A stretch of 10,246 nucleotides of DNA from Cyclostephanos tholiformis (Eukaryota; Bacillariophyta; Thalassiosirophyceae; Thalassiosirales; Thalassiosiraceae), in contig JALLPB010001331.1 of NCBI GenBank assembly GCA_036939975.1, positions 1 to 10,246 of the forward strand, read 5' to 3'. Made by a program: the position numbers and the translations under genes. Below the pieces are notes generated by a model that had not been told where the DNA came from, made no database searches, and was given only the letters and a program-made list of their open reading frames with translations. How positions within the stretch are numbered: position 1 is the stretch's first letter; each line of letters starts with the position of its first letter. Shown here in pieces: positions 8,176 through 10,246 of the stretch.

Positions 8176-9093
8176 AGGCTCAAACCAAGGGGGGGTTGCC
8201 CAGAGCATCTGCTCTGGGCATTATACTTCATGAAGGTATACCCCAAGCAGGGCCCGGGGTGTGCTGTTGTCGGTGCATCCAGCGGCACCATTGATCCAAA
8301 GACCTTCAGGAAATGGGTCTGGGCCTTCATTGTGGCCATTGCGGAGTTAGTCAATACAGTGGTGAGTCTCTTTGTTCATGTTTTATTTTACTGAATGCAA
8401 TGGGCCATTGCTGTTGCCATCATCCACATTGTCCTTACATTCGTTGCTGCCAACCACTGCCTGCAATATTCTAAGGTCACCCCCCTCCCCTGGCAATGCC
8501 TCCACACTCCCCTCCACCAAACCACAGATCAATTTTGAGAGCCATCTCGACAATGATGTAGGCAATGACTGCCTCATGTCGGTCGATGGCACCAACTTTC
8601 GTATCCCCCAGAAGGGACAAGCAAGGAAGGGTAACCCTTTTGGGTTGCACAAGTATGTGGGGAAGTCTGCCCTTTGCTATGAGCTGGGTGTCGACATCCT
8701 CAGGGGTAATCTCATGTGGATTCAAGGGTCATACCCCACCGGGACATGGCCTGACATCAAGATCTTCACGAGCTGTCTCACGGACTTCCTCAAGCCAGGC
8801 AAGCACATTGAGGCAGATGACAGATACTGTGGGCACTCAGACAAGGTCAAGTGCCCAAAGAATATGGTCAACCCTGTCGAGTACCTCAAGATGCAGGGCC
8901 AAGTCCATTCACATCATGAGATGCTGAACGGGCGCCTAAAGAACTGGGGGATTCTCTCCCAAGTCTATTGCTATGTATCCAGCACCACAGGAATGTCTTC
9001 GAGGCATGTGCTGTGGTAATGCAGCTCACCATCGAGGATGGAGAGCCGCTCTTTGAGGTGGAGTATAATGATAATATGAACAATGATAGTTAG
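8176..9093 (+). pseudogene. PIF/Harbinger-type DDE transposase, catalytic part
   Basis: Cut-and-paste transposase core. The first exon piece (to 8361) reads RGGCPEHLLWALYFMKVYPK then GPGCAVVGASSGTIDPKTF, continuing the fragment at 254-440. A 166-bp phase-0 intron (8362-8527) joins it to VGNDCLMSVDGTNFRIPQKG. The DDE triad is intact: Asp 8585 (VDGT), Asp 8753 (GTWPDIKIF) and Glu 8918 (HEMLNGRLKNW). The family's ADDGY motif reads ADDRY. At 8975-8977 one base is missing and the frame changes; in the new frame the protein continues as NVFEACAVVMQLTIEDGEPL to a stop at 9091-9093. Arg/His to Cys/Tyr changes just before the shift fit C to T decay. The ATG at 8149 is in frame but is not the native start. 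The gene is clearly a transposase; its non-functional state follows from the frameshift and the missing link to its N-terminus. Confidence 0.85.
8362..8527 (+). other. Spliceosomal intron in transposase gene
   Basis: GTGAGT begins right after AACACAGTG-type exon end at 8361, and CAG ends at 8527 before ATCAATTTTGAGAG. Removing 166 bp joins IVAIAELVNTV directly to INFESHLDNDVGNDC, as expected for the family, and reconciles two different reading frames. The intron carries a stop (TGA at about 8391) in the upstream frame. Phase 0, pyrimidine-rich 3' end. Confidence 0.75.
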
Positions 9094-9298
9094 TAGCATT
9101 ATAATATTCATAGTCAAGTCCATTGTTCATGGTTGTAATATCATCTTCGCATTAGATATTATTTAACAGGATCTATGGTATTGTATTGTGAGTGTGAGGA
9201 GGATGGTGCAAGGGATAATAGGTATGGGGGGAGGAGGCGCCCCCCAATTCCCTCAACCTCAATAGACAATAGACTGGCTTTAGATTTTTTTGGGTTGT

Positions 9299-9326
9299 AG
9301 TTTGCTGGACCACTGGTTTGCAAACT
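9299..9326. repeat. Inverted repeat AGTTTGC/GCAAACT
   Basis: AGTTTGC at 9299-9305 pairs with GCAAACT at 9320-9326 across a 14-nt loop. Small and possibly fortuitous. Confidence 0.4.
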
Positions 9327-9515
9327 GTGATATTCTTTTTGTGGGTTGTGACAGCGGACACCTGAAACTCTGACCCTTCAAGATTTGGTGTTTAAGATTT
9401 TTGGGCTGCTCTCTATCATCTGAAAAAGATGGATAATAGTACACCTTTGCCCGACCAAAATCCATACAAGTTTAAAGTGGGTCCTGGACTGTTGGTTTTG
9501 TGTTTTTTCAAATGA

Positions 9516-9540
9516 CGTAGAAATGTACCATACTTCTACG
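9516..9540. repeat. Hairpin-forming inverted repeat
   Basis: CGTAGAA (9516-9522) pairs with TTCTACG (9534-9540). After a 2-nt bulge the stem continues with GTA (9525-9527) and TAC (9531-9533), leaving a 3-nt loop CCA. Ten base pairs in 25 nt is a tight hairpin. Confidence 0.6.
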
Positions 9541-9667
9541 ATACTTTGACCGCCCATTTTTCAGCATGTGTTCCACCACTCACATCACGTTTTTCCCTGA
9601 TCATGGCGATCGGCGGCTTCGGCCCATACCATCACCTGTGGCCTGGGGGCACCCCAACCGAGTGAGC

Positions 9668-9701
9668 AGGCATCATCCCCACACCATGGGCAATGATGCC
9701 T
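9668..9701. repeat. Inverted repeat with 9-bp arms
   Basis: AGGCATCAT (9668-9676) is the exact reverse complement of ATGATGCCT (9693-9701), with a 16-nt loop. Located in the convergent intergenic space, so a terminator-like or element-internal role is possible. Confidence 0.55.
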
Positions 9702-9808
9702 ACTCTTGGATTTAAGTTATATTATCGGGGGCATGAGCTGTTACTCGCCCTTCCCCCAACGCATTTTTGTCCTTTTTATTTTCTAGGTGAGTAAATTCAT
9801 TTATAATA

Positions 9809-10246
9809 TTATTTACCACTACTAAACTCCATTATCATCTCCCAAGCCCCCCCCCCCCATCCCTGGACATGTCGGCCGATGTGTTGTTGCTGGCAGTCAC
9901 CAATCCCTGGACGCGTCGGCCTTTGCGTCGTTGCCGGCAGTCGGGACTCCGCAGCAACCAACGCCATCCTCTTTTCGACCAATTGGTCAGACTTCTCCTG
10001 ACTCATTGTCATCGCAGCCAATGCCAATTCCTTTTTCTTTATTTCTTCCAGGTGTCCGATGGCGGTGTGAGCCATCTTGACGATGTTGGACTGTGCCTCC
10101 AGCAATTTTTCTTCGTCGGCGTTGGTCCACCTGTTGAATGAAGGGGGGGCTTTTCCACTGCTTTTAATTTGCATCCACGCGGCTAACTTCCCCTCCTTTT
10201 TCATACTGGCCACCTTTGGAAATTGGTGCCAAGTGAGTAGGGCTGA
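9809..10246 (-). CDS. Myb/SANT-like second protein of a Harbinger element, 5' end off window
   Basis: The minus-strand frame is open from the window edge (first visible codon 10246-10244) to a TAA at 9811-9809, about 145 residues. It starts within LTWHQFPKVASMKKEGKLAA, then APPSFNRWTNADEEKLLEAQ, then a long charged helical stretch (HLEEIKKKELALAAMTMSQE) likely to form a coiled coil. Spaced Trp residues (TWHQF, AAWMQ, FNRWT) and the acidic-basic pattern suggest the Myb/SANT-like protein that Harbinger elements use with their transposase for DNA binding and nuclear import; this is inference from context and residue style. No start codon can be set; internal Met/Val codons exist near 10213. The last 40 or so residues derive from a 44-bp tandem duplication and a C12 homopolymer (9847-9858), so the natural C-terminus may differ. 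Confidence 0.5.
   Translation of the reverse strand, partial: SALLTWHQFPKVASMKKEGKLAAWMQIKSSGKAPPSFNRWTNADEEKLLEAQSNIVKMAHTAIGHLEEIKKKELALAAMTMSQEKSDQLVEKRMALVAAESRLPATTQRPTRPGIGDCQQQHIGRHVQGWGGGAWEMIMEFSSGK
9847..9858. repeat. C12 homopolymer
   Basis: Twelve consecutive C on the + strand fall inside the minus-strand ORF, coding GGG glycines there. Such runs mutate in length easily and are hard to sequence, so the reading frame to its left on the minus strand is uncertain. Confidence 0.9.
9860..9947. repeat. 44-bp tandem duplication, diverged at CpG sites
   Basis: Units 9860-9903 and 9904-9947 both begin TCCCTGGAC and share the order GTCGGCC, TG.GT.GTTGC.GG, CAGTC. About 32 of the first 39 positions match. 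Of seven differences, five are CpG in the second unit against TpG or CpA in the first. Because 44 is not a multiple of three, the two copies are read in different frames by the minus-strand ORF. Confidence 0.75.

Larger units (their letters stand above)
9094..9808. other. Intergenic region between transposase and convergent ORF
   Basis: No gene recognised in six frames. Contains several stem-forming sequences (9299-9326, 9516-9540, 9668-9701), a G-run/C-run pair near 9226-9246, and a juxtaposed splice acceptor/donor-like string at 9777-9792. As the space between convergent genes it probably holds both transcription termination regions, but no polyadenylation signal of the AATAAA type is evident. 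Confidence 0.5.
254..10246. mobile_element. PIF/Harbinger-type DNA transposon, disrupted and incomplete in window
   Basis: Bounded here only by its recognisable genes: the transposase in two pieces (254-440, 8176-9093) and a convergent second ORF running off the right edge (9809-10246). Two genes, one DDE transposase and one Myb/SANT-like protein, is the known organisation of PIF/Harbinger elements. Terminal inverted repeats and the 3-bp target duplication expected of the family were not found in the window and probably lie outside it. The large block between the transposase pieces is attributed to a later retroelement insertion. Confidence 0.55.

Noticed and set aside
8149..8394. Independent small gene starting at ATG 8149
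   Set aside because: Its translation is the transposase middle segment followed by intron sequence, not a separate protein.
1..10246. CRISPR array, tRNA or rRNA genes, bacterial operon signals
   Set aside because: No regularly spaced repeats, no cloverleaf-like sequence noticed, and the intron plus TE content indicate a eukaryote.

Overview
The window is eukaryotic transposable-element DNA, most likely from a stramenopile alga and probably a diatom. That assignment is inference from the style of the encoded proteins (a PIF/Harbinger-type DDE transposase and a reverse transcriptase/tyrosine-recombinase retroelement, both resembling diatom repeat proteins as I recall them); no host gene, rRNA or organelle marker is present to confirm it.

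Layout. At 254-440 lies the N-terminal end of a Harbinger-type transposase. Its continuation appears more than 7.7 kb away at about 8176-9093, where the DDE core is preserved and a 166-bp GT-AG intron can be placed. The intervening DNA holds a nearly full-length but dead retrotransposon of the DIRS order (tyrosine-recombinase retrotransposons), in the same orientation: a Gag-like ORF with a CCCH knuckle (about 1217-3571), a reverse transcriptase/RNase H ORF (about 3846-6688) and a tyrosine recombinase ORF (about 6559-7772) that overlaps the previous one in another frame. The simplest reading is a nested insertion: retroelement inside Harbinger element. Beyond the transposase, at 9809-10246 on the opposite strand and cut by the window edge, is an open frame that looks like the second (Myb/SANT-like) protein commonly encoded by Harbinger elements.

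State of the genes. The retroelement frames can only be followed by crossing at least 14 internal stops, 10 of them TGA, and about seven single-base frameshifts. Several changes look like CpG to TpG/CpA transitions, the expected mark of methylated-cytosine decay in silenced repeats. Two catalytic positions are altered: Asp to Asn in RT motif A and Arg to Trp in recombinase box I. The RNase H acidic residues, RT YVDD box, recombinase HxxR and presumed nucleophile Tyr remain. The Harbinger transposase keeps all three catalytic acids but has one late frameshift in addition to the large interruption.

The remaining stretches (1-253, 441-1216, 3572-3845, 7783-8175, 9094-9808) hold no recognisable gene; they contain small palindromes, hairpins and a possible TATA promoter. 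I found no LTRs, no convincing target-site duplication and no terminal repeats for either element.
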